From positions 310,001 to 374,000 of the forward strand of contig CANGYQ010000005.1 of assembly GCA_947458745.1 (NCBI GenBank): a stretch of 64,000 bases of DNA, read 5' to 3'. Positions 50,680 to 59,511 of this stretch are shown in pieces. Source of the stretch: Bryobacteraceae bacterium (GTDB lineage: Bacteria; Acidobacteriota; Terriglobia; Bryobacterales; Bryobacteraceae). The notes under the pieces were generated by a model. It had not been told where the DNA came from, ran no database searches, and saw only the letters and a list, made by a program, of their open reading frames with translations. Both the position numbers and the translations under genes were made by a program. Position 1 is the first letter of the stretch; each line of letters begins with the position of its first letter.

Positions 50680-51969
50680 ATGCTCCGCCGTGACTTGCTG
50701 CGTACTTTCTGGGCCGCGCCTCTGCTGACCCCCACAGCCAAAGGCCTCCCGCCGCTCACCATCAAGGAAGTAAGAGTGATCTCCACCAGCGGTGGCCGCA
50801 ACTACCGCTGGATCTTTATCAAGATCATCACCAGTGAGCCGGGCCTTTATGGCATTGGCTCCGCGGGCAATCACTTCCAGCCCTATGCCGTCATCGCGGC
50901 TATTGAAAAGCATCTCGCGCCGTTCCTGATCGGCAAGAGCCCCGAACAGATCGAAGACCTCTGGCAGAGCAGCCACCTTCGCACCTACTGGCGCAACGGC
51001 CCGGTGAACAACAACGTGCTCAGTGGCATGGACATGGCGCTGTGGGACATCAAGGGCAAGCGCGCCGGCATGCCGGTCTACGATCTGCTGGGCGGTAAGG
51101 TGCGCGACGCCGTGCCCTGCTATGACCATTGCGGCGGCAACGACAAGGTGGCCATCATCGACAGCGTGCAGAAGTCAATGGCGAAAGGCTTCCGCCACAT
51201 CCGCGTCCAGATGGGCAACTACGGTGGCGGCGGCTTCATCCCAGCGGGCGTCGGCTCGCGGCCGGAAGGCGCACCCGCGCGCCCGGCGTTCGATGAAGAG
51301 GTCTACGTCGAAAAGATCCCGCCGCTGTTTGAGCATGTGCGGTCGAAGGTGGGCTTCGCACCCAAGCTCTGCCATGACGTCCATTCGCACCTAAGCGGGA
51401 TCAATGCCGTCGAGTTCTGCCGCCGCATGCAGCCCTACCAGATGTTCTTCATCGAAGACGTCCTCGCACCGGAGCAGTTGGCCTGGTACAAACAGGTCCG
51501 CCAAATCTGCAGCACCCCGCAAGCGGTGGGCGAAGTCTTCTCCCACCCGCTCGAATGGATTCCGCTCGTCACGGAGCGCCTCATCGACTTCGTCCGCTGC
51601 CGCGTCTCCGCCATCGGCGGCATCACACCCGCCAAAAAGCTAGCCACCCTCTGCGAAACCTTCGGCGTCCGCACAGCCTTCCAGGAAGGCGGTGAAAACG
51701 ACCCGGTGAATCAACTGGCCGCCTACCACGTCGACATCTCCCACCCCGCCTTCGGCATCCAGGAAGAAAACGCCTTCCCCGAACTAGCCCGAGAAATCCT
51801 CCCCGGCTGCGCCGAGATCCGCGGCGGCTATCTCTACGGCAACGGCAAGCCGGGCCTGGGGATCGACATCAACGAAGCGCTGGCGGCGAAGTACCCGATT
51901 CAGGCCGCGCCGCAAGGTGGGCACTACCCGCTCGACCGGACGATGGATGGGGCGGTGGTGAAGCCGTAG
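50680..51969 (+). CDS. ManD/RspA-like enolase-superfamily dehydratase
   Basis: A 429-residue enzyme of the mandelate-racemase/ManD group. Metal ligands fit Asp and His in KLCHDVHSHL, Glu in FFIEDVLAPEQ and Glu in QAVGEVFSHP; FRHIRVQMGNYGG is the barrel strand typical of the ManD/RspA subgroup. Members dehydrate D-mannonate or related acid sugars, though several have little activity. A basic, hydrophobic start (MLRRDLLRTFWAAPLLTPTA) suggests Tat-type export, which is unusual for this family. Sugar-acid catabolism is inferred. It is convergent with DUF1501. Confidence 0.88.
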   Translation: MLRRDLLRTFWAAPLLTPTAKGLPPLTIKEVRVISTSGGRNYRWIFIKIITSEPGLYGIGSAGNHFQPYAVIAAIEKHLAPFLIGKSPEQIEDLWQSSHLRTYWRNGPVNNNVLSGMDMALWDIKGKRAGMPVYDLLGGKVRDAVPCYDHCGGNDKVAIIDSVQKSMAKGFRHIRVQMGNYGGGGFIPAGVGSRPEGAPARPAFDEEVYVEKIPPLFEHVRSKVGFAPKLCHDVHSHLSGINAVEFCRRMQPYQMFFIEDVLAPEQLAWYKQVRQICSTPQAVGEVFSHPLEWIPLVTERLIDFVRCRVSAIGGITPAKKLATLCETFGVRTAFQEGGENDPVNQLAAYHVDISHPAFGIQEENAFPELAREILPGCAEIRGGYLYGNGKPGLGIDINEALAAKYPIQAAPQGGHYPLDRTMDGAVVKP

Positions 51970-51984
51970 GACGAAGTCATTGCC

Positions 51985-53445
51985 CTATGCCAACACCTGC
52001 CGCACCACATTCCCACGCACGCCCGTGAGCCGCTGGTTCATGCCCTGATAGAAGTACGTCAGCTTCGTATGGTCCAAGCCCATCAGGTGCAGGATCGTCG
52101 CGTGCAGGTCGGAGACGTGGCAGGGGTCATCCACCGCCTTGAAGCCGATCTCGTCGGTGGAGCCGATCGCTTGGCCGCCCTTCACGCCTGCTCCCGCGAG
52201 CCACATGCTGAAGCCGTACCAGTCATGGTCGCGGCCGGGTTTGTTGACGCCTTCGCTGGTGGGCGTGCGGCCGAACTCGCCGCCCCAGACGAGCAAGGTC
52301 TCTTCCCACAGGCCGGTGCGCTTCAGGTCGGCGATCAAGGCCGCGATGGGTTGATCAGTTTCGCCGGCGTGTAGTTTGTGGTTGGTGATGCAGTCGTTGT
52401 GGCCGTCCCAGGTATCTTCAATGTGGCCGCCGCCGGAATAGAGCTGGATGAAGCGGACGCCTTGTTCCAGCAGCCGCCGAGTGATCAGGCACTTGCGCCC
52501 GAAGTCGGCGGTCAGCTTGTTATTCAGGCCATACATCTCGCGGGTGGCTTCTGATTCGCGGTTCAGGTCCACCACGTCGGCGGCCGTCGTCTGCATACGG
52601 TAGGCCAGCTCATAGGAATGGATGCGAGCCGCCAGCTCGGATTCATTGGGCCGCGCGGCCAAGTGCTCCTGGTTGAGCTGCGCCAGCAGGTCCAGGGACT
52701 TCCGCTGCGCTTGCGGCGTCACGCCAGCGGGCGTCGCCAGATCAAGCAATGGCTCGCCGGTGCCCCGGAACAGGGTGCCTTGATAGGCCGCCGGCATGTA
52801 GCCCGCGGTCCAGTTGGAGGCGCTGCCAATCGGGCCGCCGCGCGGGTCCGTCATCACCACGAAGCCCGGCAGGCTCTCGTTCTGCGTGCCCAAGCCGTAG
52901 CTCAGCCAACTGCCCATGCACGGCTTGCCGAGCACGACGTTGCCGGTATTCATCTGCAGGCAGCCGGAGGCATGCGCCGCCGTATCGGTATACATGGACC
53001 GGATGACGCACAGGTCGTCCGCGAACTTGGCGGTATCCGGAAACAGGTTGCTGATCTCGAGACCACTTTGCCCGTGTTTGGAAAACTCAAACGGGCTCTG
53101 CATTAGATAGCCCACGGGCCGTCCATTCGAGCCCACGGTGAGAGGCCCCTGGTAGGACTTACCGTGATATTTCGTCAGCTCGGGCTTCGGGTCAAACGTG
53201 TCCACCTGGCTGGGGCCGCCGTTCATGAACAGAAACACGACATGCTTGGCCTTGGCCGGAAAGTGCGACGGCTTGGCGGCCAGCAGTCCGGCCTTCAATT
53301 CCGCCGCTTCCGCTTTCGACGCAAAGAAGCCATCGCGCGACAGCAGATCCACCAGCGCGAGGCCCGCAAAGCCGCCGCCTACTTGCCACAGAAATTCGCG
53401 GCGGCTGCGACCGCAAGGAGTCGGATTGTCGATGTAGCGGGACAT
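51985..53445 (-). CDS. DUF1501 (sulfatase-like fold) Tat-exported protein
   Basis: A 486-residue protein with a Tat leader (CGRSRREFLWQVGGGFAG near residue 10) and the DUF1501 pattern: KAKHVVFLFMNGGPSQVDTF early, CVIRSMYTDTAAHASG, WGGEFGRTPTSEGVNKPGRD with GRDH, and a late DPCHVSDLHATILHLMGLD. DUF1501 is an alkaline-phosphatase-like domain of unknown activity that is regularly paired with DUF1549/DUF1553 cytochromes, as here. The ATG at 53445 is chosen because it starts the Tat region; a longer frame to 53499 overlaps the previous gene. Confidence 0.9.
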   Translation of the reverse strand: MSRYIDNPTPCGRSRREFLWQVGGGFAGLALVDLLSRDGFFASKAEAAELKAGLLAAKPSHFPAKAKHVVFLFMNGGPSQVDTFDPKPELTKYHGKSYQGPLTVGSNGRPVGYLMQSPFEFSKHGQSGLEISNLFPDTAKFADDLCVIRSMYTDTAAHASGCLQMNTGNVVLGKPCMGSWLSYGLGTQNESLPGFVVMTDPRGGPIGSASNWTAGYMPAAYQGTLFRGTGEPLLDLATPAGVTPQAQRKSLDLLAQLNQEHLAARPNESELAARIHSYELAYRMQTTAADVVDLNRESEATREMYGLNNKLTADFGRKCLITRRLLEQGVRFIQLYSGGGHIEDTWDGHNDCITNHKLHAGETDQPIAALIADLKRTGLWEETLLVWGGEFGRTPTSEGVNKPGRDHDWYGFSMWLAGAGVKGGQAIGSTDEIGFKAVDDPCHVSDLHATILHLMGLDHTKLTYFYQGMNQRLTGVRGNVVRQVLA

Positions 53446-53476
53446 GGTCTCTTGGGCCTCTCTTAGTCGGGCTCTC

Positions 53477-55837
53477 CTAGTCCGGGTAGACAAACTCATT
53501 CAGGTTGAACAGCACGCGGCACATCTGCTCCAGCGTATTGTCTTTCAGGAACGTTTGCAGGTTGTCGCGCTCCGTGGCCGTCGGTGGCCGGGCCAGTGCC
53601 AGCCGGTACGCCCGCTCGATCTGCGCCGCCGGATCGCTGCCCGCCTCCCGCCGCAACCGCGCCGCCAGATGCGCGGCCTGGCGGTTGATGAAGTCGCCGT
53701 TGAACATCGAAAGCGCCTGCGGAGCCACGCTGGTCGTCATGCGCTTGGCCGAACTGCGTGCGGTGTCGCAAAAATCCATCACCTCCATCAGCGGCACAAT
53801 CAGCGACCGCTTGACGAAGGCATAGATGGTCCGCCGTGAGGCCTCCTGCTCATTGAACGGCTTCCAGATCTTGTCCGGATCGCTGGACCCGGCCAGCGCG
53901 CCTTCGGGCACATGCGGGTACATGCTGGGGCCATACATGGTGGGGCTCAACTGACCGCTTACTGCCAGCGTCGAATCGAGGATCGCTTCCACCTCGAGGC
54001 GCTTATAGGGCAGGTGCCACAAGAGGCGATTTTCCGGGTCCACCACCATGTAAGTTGCGTTTGCTGCGCGGCCCATGCGGTAGGTGTTCGACGCCAGGAT
54101 TAGCCGGTGCAGTTTCTTCACCGACCAGCCGTTGTCGATGAACCACGTGGTCAGCCAATCGAGCAGCTCCGGATGCGTCGGCTTGTCGCCCATGATGCCG
54201 AAGTCGCTCGGCGTCCGCACCAGGCCTTCGCCAAAGTGCGCCTGCCAGATCCGGTTCACCAGCACGCGCGCTGTCACCGGATTTTCGGGGCTGATCAGCC
54301 AGTTGGCGAACGCCAAACGCCGGTGGCTGGACCGTTCCCCCGCAGCCGGAAACACGGGCTGCCTGGACGCCAGAATCGTGGGCACGGCGGGCGGCACCTC
54401 CGGTCCCGGCCGCGTGGCCTTGCCGCGAATCAGCAGGTGCGTCGCCGGCACGGTCTTCGATAGCTCATGCATGCGATAGCCGCGCTCCAAGTCCGGCGTC
54501 TCCAGCCGCAGCGCCTCGATCTCAGCATTCAGATTGGCAATCCGCTTCAGCGCCGCTGGCGGGAGCGTCGCATCAATCTCCGCCGCCGCCTTTTTCGCAT
54601 TGGCTTTGCCGCCGCGCAGTTCAAAGATCTCCTTGGTCTTCGGCTCAATCTTCTGGTCACGTGCCGCCAGCTTGTCGATCTGCGCCCAACTGCCCAGCGG
54701 CAGGTCCAGCTCCGTGCGGCCATTGCGCGGGCGTTGCAGGCCATTGAACACGGCCACCATGCTGTAGTAGTCGCTTGCCAGCAGCGGTTCGAACTTGTGG
54801 TTGTGACACCGCGCGCAGCCTAGCGTCAGCCCCAGAAAGGCCTGCGAGGTGGTGCTGACGATGTCGTCCAGCTGATCAAAGCGATCCTCCGCCGGATCGG
54901 CGGGTTCGTCATCCCAAGGCCCCAGGCGATAGTAGCCGGTGGCCACCAACGTCTCTGGCGTCACTTCCGGCAGTTCATCGCCCGCCAGTTGCTCGACGAG
55001 GAAGCGATTGAGCGGCTTGTCGTCATTGAACGCGCGGATCACATAGTCACGGAAGCGCCACACCTGCGGCTTGGCGGCGTCCCGCTCATAGCCATTCGAT
55101 TCGGCATAGCGGACCAGGTCCAGCCAGTGCCGCGCCCAACGTTCGCCATAGGTGGGCCGCGCGAGCAGATTATCCACTAATCGATCAAACGATTCCGGCC
55201 GCGGGTCGGCCAGCCATTGCTTCTGCTCGGCCAGTGTGGGCGGCAGCCCCGTCAGGTCCAGAAACAAACGCCGCAGCAGCGCCGGTGGAGCGGCTGGTCG
55301 AGCCGGGGACCAGCCCTTGGCCTCCAGCTTCGCCAGCACAAACGAATCAATTGGATTCAGTACCCAATCGCTGTTCTTCACCGCCGGAACGGCCGCCTTC
55401 ACCGGCGGCTGGAACGCCCAGTGGCCCTGCCCACGCTTGAGGACGGCATTGTCCGGTGAAGCGGTGGGTTCACCCGGTCCGCCCGCCCACACCGCGCCTT
55501 GATCAATCCAGTTCTTGATCGTTTCAATTTCGGCCGCCGGAATGCGCTGCTTGCCGGGCGGCATTTTGATCTCCGGGTCCAGGCCCGCGACGTAGATGTA
55601 CAACGGGCTTTGCTGGCTGCGGCCCGGCACAATCGATGGCACGCCTGATTCGCCGCCGCGGAACGCCTCGCCACGACGGTCCAGGCGATAGCCATGTATC
55701 TGCAGCTTCGCCCCATGGCAGGCCGCGCATCGCTTCTCGAAGATCGGCTGTACATCGCGACCAAAGTCAACTGTCTGCGCGACTGTCACCGTCACGGTTA
55801 CTGTTACGAGGACCAGAAAAGAAAAGCCCCAGCGCAT
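53477..55837 (-). CDS. DUF1549/DUF1553 protein with cytochrome c (PSCyt1) domain
   Basis: A 786-residue exported protein. An unusual signal peptide (MRWGFSFLVLVTVTVTVTVA) is followed by a PSCyt1 haem domain with CAACH (residue ~37) and EIKMPPGKQRIP as the Met ligand region. Then comes DUF1549 (about 170-380, including YGERWARHWLDLVRYAES and GLTLGCARCHNHKFEP, a second CxxCH), and DUF1553 (about 500-780, NPVTARVLVNRIWQAHFGEG). The role of this planctomycete-type family is unproven, with polysaccharide oxidation often suggested. DUF1501 follows 31 bases downstream. TAAACT lies 10 nt before the ATG. Confidence 0.92.
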   Translation of the reverse strand: MRWGFSFLVLVTVTVTVTVAQTVDFGRDVQPIFEKRCAACHGAKLQIHGYRLDRRGEAFRGGESGVPSIVPGRSQQSPLYIYVAGLDPEIKMPPGKQRIPAAEIETIKNWIDQGAVWAGGPGEPTASPDNAVLKRGQGHWAFQPPVKAAVPAVKNSDWVLNPIDSFVLAKLEAKGWSPARPAAPPALLRRLFLDLTGLPPTLAEQKQWLADPRPESFDRLVDNLLARPTYGERWARHWLDLVRYAESNGYERDAAKPQVWRFRDYVIRAFNDDKPLNRFLVEQLAGDELPEVTPETLVATGYYRLGPWDDEPADPAEDRFDQLDDIVSTTSQAFLGLTLGCARCHNHKFEPLLASDYYSMVAVFNGLQRPRNGRTELDLPLGSWAQIDKLAARDQKIEPKTKEIFELRGGKANAKKAAAEIDATLPPAALKRIANLNAEIEALRLETPDLERGYRMHELSKTVPATHLLIRGKATRPGPEVPPAVPTILASRQPVFPAAGERSSHRRLAFANWLISPENPVTARVLVNRIWQAHFGEGLVRTPSDFGIMGDKPTHPELLDWLTTWFIDNGWSVKKLHRLILASNTYRMGRAANATYMVVDPENRLLWHLPYKRLEVEAILDSTLAVSGQLSPTMYGPSMYPHVPEGALAGSSDPDKIWKPFNEQEASRRTIYAFVKRSLIVPLMEVMDFCDTARSSAKRMTTSVAPQALSMFNGDFINRQAAHLAARLRREAGSDPAAQIERAYRLALARPPTATERDNLQTFLKDNTLEQMCRVLFNLNEFVYPD

Positions 55838-55909
55838 AGACAGCCACAGTTTACTAAAACTGGGCCGCCTATGCGCTCGGGCGCTTACACCTGATCGATT
55901 GCCGGTCGC

Positions 55910-58900
55910 TTAGAACAACAACTTCAGACCCAGTTGCACCGTGCGCCGATCGTTAAAGCGAGTGCCATTTACTTGGCCAAAGTCCGCGGCTCCGACGGTC
56001 AAGCCCGGCACCCCGAACTGCGGCGTATTGGTCAGGTTGTACAACTCACCCCGGAACTGTGCGCGAAGCTTCTCCATGATCTGGAAGTTCTTCGCGATAT
56101 TGACATCCGCGTGATGCGTGCCATCGGCGCGAAGGTTCGGGGCAAAGCGCGGCGCATTACCCAGCGTAAACGGTGCCGGAGCCCGAACGGCGGTGGTGTT
56201 AAACCATTGCTCCGGACGGCGCTCGGAAACGCTCACATCCCTCAGATTGGCCACTTGCGCGTTGACGATGCCAAAGCCGTAGGCACTCAGCGTATTGGGT
56301 GCCGCCAGCCGCAGCGGAGTACCGCTGGTCAGGCGGATCACGCCGGACACTTCCCAGCCTCCCACCAATGTGTCCAGTGCCGGGTGCATTTTCGCCCCTA
56401 GCATCCGGCCCTTGCCCACCGGCACTTCCCACACCAGCGCCGTCGCAAAGCTTTGCGGGACATCGTGGCCGGAAACAGACCGGTCCAGAGACCGGTTGCC
56501 GTAATCACGGAACGTATCCGAGACGATCCAGCCCTGATTCTCGGACGCATTGTCGATGGCCTTAGAGAACTGATAGCTGGTCATCAAATTCAAACCGCCG
56601 CTGAACCGCTTGTTGAACTTGATGTAGAGGGCGTTGAAGCTGGATGAAGCGCCCGGCGTATCGCCGGAAAGGTTCACCGAAACAAACTGCGGATGCGGAC
56701 GCAGCAGCCGGTGACGAGGCACCGTGCGGCCGGACAGAATGCCGGTGGGGAAGACACCAAAGAACGGGTTGGCCACCTGATCATTCAGCGCGTTACCCAG
56801 CGACAAAAACTGAGAAGGCAACTGATTCGCATCCGGCGTTGCGCCGAAGTTCAGCTTGCGGCCCACGTTGCCGGAATAGCCCACTTCCAGCACGCCAGAG
56901 CGGCCCACTTCAAACTGCAGGTCGAACGAGTAGTTCTGCACATAGCCCGTCGGGTGGCTCCGCTGGAACGCAGTTGTGGCCGATCCGGTCTGTGTGAGCA
57001 GACCCAATGAACTGCCCACAGCCCGGTTCAAGCCATTCGGGTAGGGGTTCGACAACGGATCCTGTGGCGTGATGCCATCACCGCCCCGTGTGTTCACCCA
57101 GTTGGTCGCCACCGAGAAGCCGTCGGTGCCCGCTGCCGGTCCGCCCTGCGTCGCCGTGCCGAAGCCCATCAGATAGAAGATGCCATAGCCCATGCGGGCC
57201 ACCATGCGGTTGTTGATCTTGTAAGAGATGCCGATGCGTGGTGCCAGATCGACGTTGTCGGGTTGCGTCTGGAAGCGGTTCTTATCGTTGACGAATACCA
57301 GGCCGCCGCGCAGATCAAGGCCCGTGCGCTGGCTCAACGGATTGGCCGCACTGAAGTCGAAGTAGTTGTAGCGATTGAACCGTTCCGTGGAGGCGCGTTG
57401 CACTTCATAGCGCAGGCCCAAATTGATGGTCAGGCGCGAATTGAAGCGCCATACATCCTGGATATAGGTGCCGTAGTAGCGGCGCGACGTGGCCGGTGTC
57501 ACCGTATTGGTCACCGTGTTGTTCACCACCGTCACACCACCTGCCGCACCAGTCGGAATGCCCGTGCCCAGCAGCAGGGAGGCCACCGAATTGCCGGAAG
57601 TGGAGGACGAGACTTGGGCGGTCGGGCCGGACGTCATGCCCCGGTCAAAGGCGAAATCCGTAGACCGGATATCGACGGAATTCAACCGCACAATCTCACC
57701 CGTAAAGCCAAACTTCAATGAATGCTTGCCCAGTTCACGCGTGGCGTTCACCTGTAAGTTGTCCGTCTGACGCGGGAAGTTCAGTACGCGGCCGTTCGAC
57801 AAGCCGGAATAGCCGAACAGGCTGAACTGCGGCATGTGCGGCGAATCCAGCTGCGACACCAGTGACTGCGGCAACCCGATGGCCGTGGCCAGCACGCCAT
57901 CGCGCAGCGACAGCGGCAGCTGCTCTTCACGCCACCGGCCGCTGCCGGCCGTGACATTGATCACCCACTTGGGGTTAGGCACGAAAGTGTTGCCCCACGT
58001 TATATGGTGCCGGGGCTGATCGCCTTCGTTCCCCGTATCCGCGCCCGTGCCGTAAAAGCGTGGCGTCTTGCGGGTCTGCCAGGCTTTGGTGATGCGCCCG
58101 TACATGGTGTGCTTTTCGTTGCGCGCCCAATCAACCCGCAGGTCCATGCGCTGATTGTCGGTAATGGAACTGCCTGCGCCAAAGAAGTTGTTGGCCTGAG
58201 TGATCGCGTTCGTCGGCAGCGCGTTGGGCTTGGGGTAATACTCCACCGCCCTGGCGCCCACCGAATCAAACCGGCTTCGAGGAACAATGTTGCCCGGGAA
58301 AGCGTCACGAATAAACCCGCCCGCCGGGTTGGCGCGTGTCGTGAACGGGTCGAACACCTGCGACACGCTGCCATTGGCGTCGCGCGTGTTGCTGAAGTTG
58401 CCCACCCGCTCCAGCTCCGTCGGCACCGTCGCCAGCAAAGTTGCCGGAGAGCCTTCCTTCAGCGCTTCATAGCTGGTGAGAAAGAAGAGCTTCTTCGCCT
58501 TCCAGATGGGGCCCGACAGGTTGCCGCCGAACTGGTTGCGCTTAAATTCCACGCGCGGCCGCCCCACGCGATTGTTGGCCCAGGCATTGGCATCCAGATT
58601 GTCGTTGCGCAGAAACTCAAACACAGAGCCATGGAACTGATTGGAGCCGCCCTTGGTGACCACACTCACCACACCGCCACCAGACTTGCCAAACTCCGCG
58701 TCGTAAGAATTGCGGCTCACCACTACTTCCTGAACGGACTCCACCGATGGCGCCGCCAGCAGCGCGCCCCAGTCACCGGACGTGGCCGGGACGCCATCAA
58801 TCAGCACCAAGCCGCTCATATCGCGCCCGCCATTGAAGGCAAAGCGGGCTTGGTTCTGATCAGCGGCGTTGTTCGATTGGCCCACACTCATCGACGTCAC

Positions 58901-59377
58901 GCCCGCCATTGCATGCACGGCCACAAAGGGATTGCGCGTCGATGCTGGTAACTTCAAGATCTGGTCCCGATCGAGGGTATAGGACTGGTTCGCACTCTGC
59001 GTATCCAGCTGGATCACCGTCGCCGCCACTTCCACTGACTCGCTGACTTGGCCCAGCGTCATCTGCACATTCACTTCACCCGCCTGGTTGGCGCGTAGCG
59101 TAATGTCGTTCTGGGTGGTGGTCTTAAAGCCGGCCATCTCCACCGTGATCGTGTATGCGCCCGGCAGCAGCTGCGAGAACACATACCGCCCGGTTGCGCC
59201 CGTCGTGGTCTGCCGGGCTTCACGCGTGGCCGTATTGATGAGCTTAACGCTGGCGGCGGCGATCACCGCCTGATTGGGATCCGTCACGATTCCCGTCAAG
59301 TTGGCCGTAAACGCCTGCGGGTAAGCTACAGCTGCGGTCAACAGGCTGATGGTGACGACGCTGACAACTCTAGTCAT
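55910..59377 (-). CDS. TonB-dependent receptor, Oar-like, with carboxypeptidase-regulatory-like domain
   Basis: A 1155-residue outer-membrane receptor. The signal peptide is MTRVVSVVTISLLTAAVAYP. The regulatory-like domain has LTGIVTDPNQAVIAAASVKL and YVFSQLLPGAYTITVEMAGF. The plug has LVLIDGVPATSGDWG, SVESVQEVVVSRNSYDAEFG and GGGVVSVVTKGGSNQFHGSV. The barrel occupies the rest and ends in the C-terminal Phe (TVQLGLKLLF). Substrate is unknown. AAGGA is 11 bases before the ATG, so this gene seems to have a leader. The next upstream gene in transcription order, a TPR protein, ends 134 bases away. Confidence 0.92.
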   Translation of the reverse strand: MTRVVSVVTISLLTAAVAYPQAFTANLTGIVTDPNQAVIAAASVKLINTATREARQTTTGATGRYVFSQLLPGAYTITVEMAGFKTTTQNDITLRANQAGEVNVQMTLGQVSESVEVAATVIQLDTQSANQSYTLDRDQILKLPASTRNPFVAVHAMAGVTSMSVGQSNNAADQNQARFAFNGGRDMSGLVLIDGVPATSGDWGALLAAPSVESVQEVVVSRNSYDAEFGKSGGGVVSVVTKGGSNQFHGSVFEFLRNDNLDANAWANNRVGRPRVEFKRNQFGGNLSGPIWKAKKLFFLTSYEALKEGSPATLLATVPTELERVGNFSNTRDANGSVSQVFDPFTTRANPAGGFIRDAFPGNIVPRSRFDSVGARAVEYYPKPNALPTNAITQANNFFGAGSSITDNQRMDLRVDWARNEKHTMYGRITKAWQTRKTPRFYGTGADTGNEGDQPRHHITWGNTFVPNPKWVINVTAGSGRWREEQLPLSLRDGVLATAIGLPQSLVSQLDSPHMPQFSLFGYSGLSNGRVLNFPRQTDNLQVNATRELGKHSLKFGFTGEIVRLNSVDIRSTDFAFDRGMTSGPTAQVSSSTSGNSVASLLLGTGIPTGAAGGVTVVNNTVTNTVTPATSRRYYGTYIQDVWRFNSRLTINLGLRYEVQRASTERFNRYNYFDFSAANPLSQRTGLDLRGGLVFVNDKNRFQTQPDNVDLAPRIGISYKINNRMVARMGYGIFYLMGFGTATQGGPAAGTDGFSVATNWVNTRGGDGITPQDPLSNPYPNGLNRAVGSSLGLLTQTGSATTAFQRSHPTGYVQNYSFDLQFEVGRSGVLEVGYSGNVGRKLNFGATPDANQLPSQFLSLGNALNDQVANPFFGVFPTGILSGRTVPRHRLLRPHPQFVSVNLSGDTPGASSSFNALYIKFNKRFSGGLNLMTSYQFSKAIDNASENQGWIVSDTFRDYGNRSLDRSVSGHDVPQSFATALVWEVPVGKGRMLGAKMHPALDTLVGGWEVSGVIRLTSGTPLRLAAPNTLSAYGFGIVNAQVANLRDVSVSERRPEQWFNTTAVRAPAPFTLGNAPRFAPNLRADGTHHADVNIAKNFQIMEKLRAQFRGELYNLTNTPQFGVPGLTVGAADFGQVNGTRFNDRRTVQLGLKLLF

Positions 59378-59511
59378 TCTCTGAAGTCCTTACTTGCTGA
59401 ATGTGGCTACCGGTCACAAGATGAAAGCCCAGACGACAGCTGCTGGGACACTCTCGATGGAGCCCAACGAACTTATCACAAACGCGTAGGGCCTGTGTGT
59501 CGCTAAGTTCG

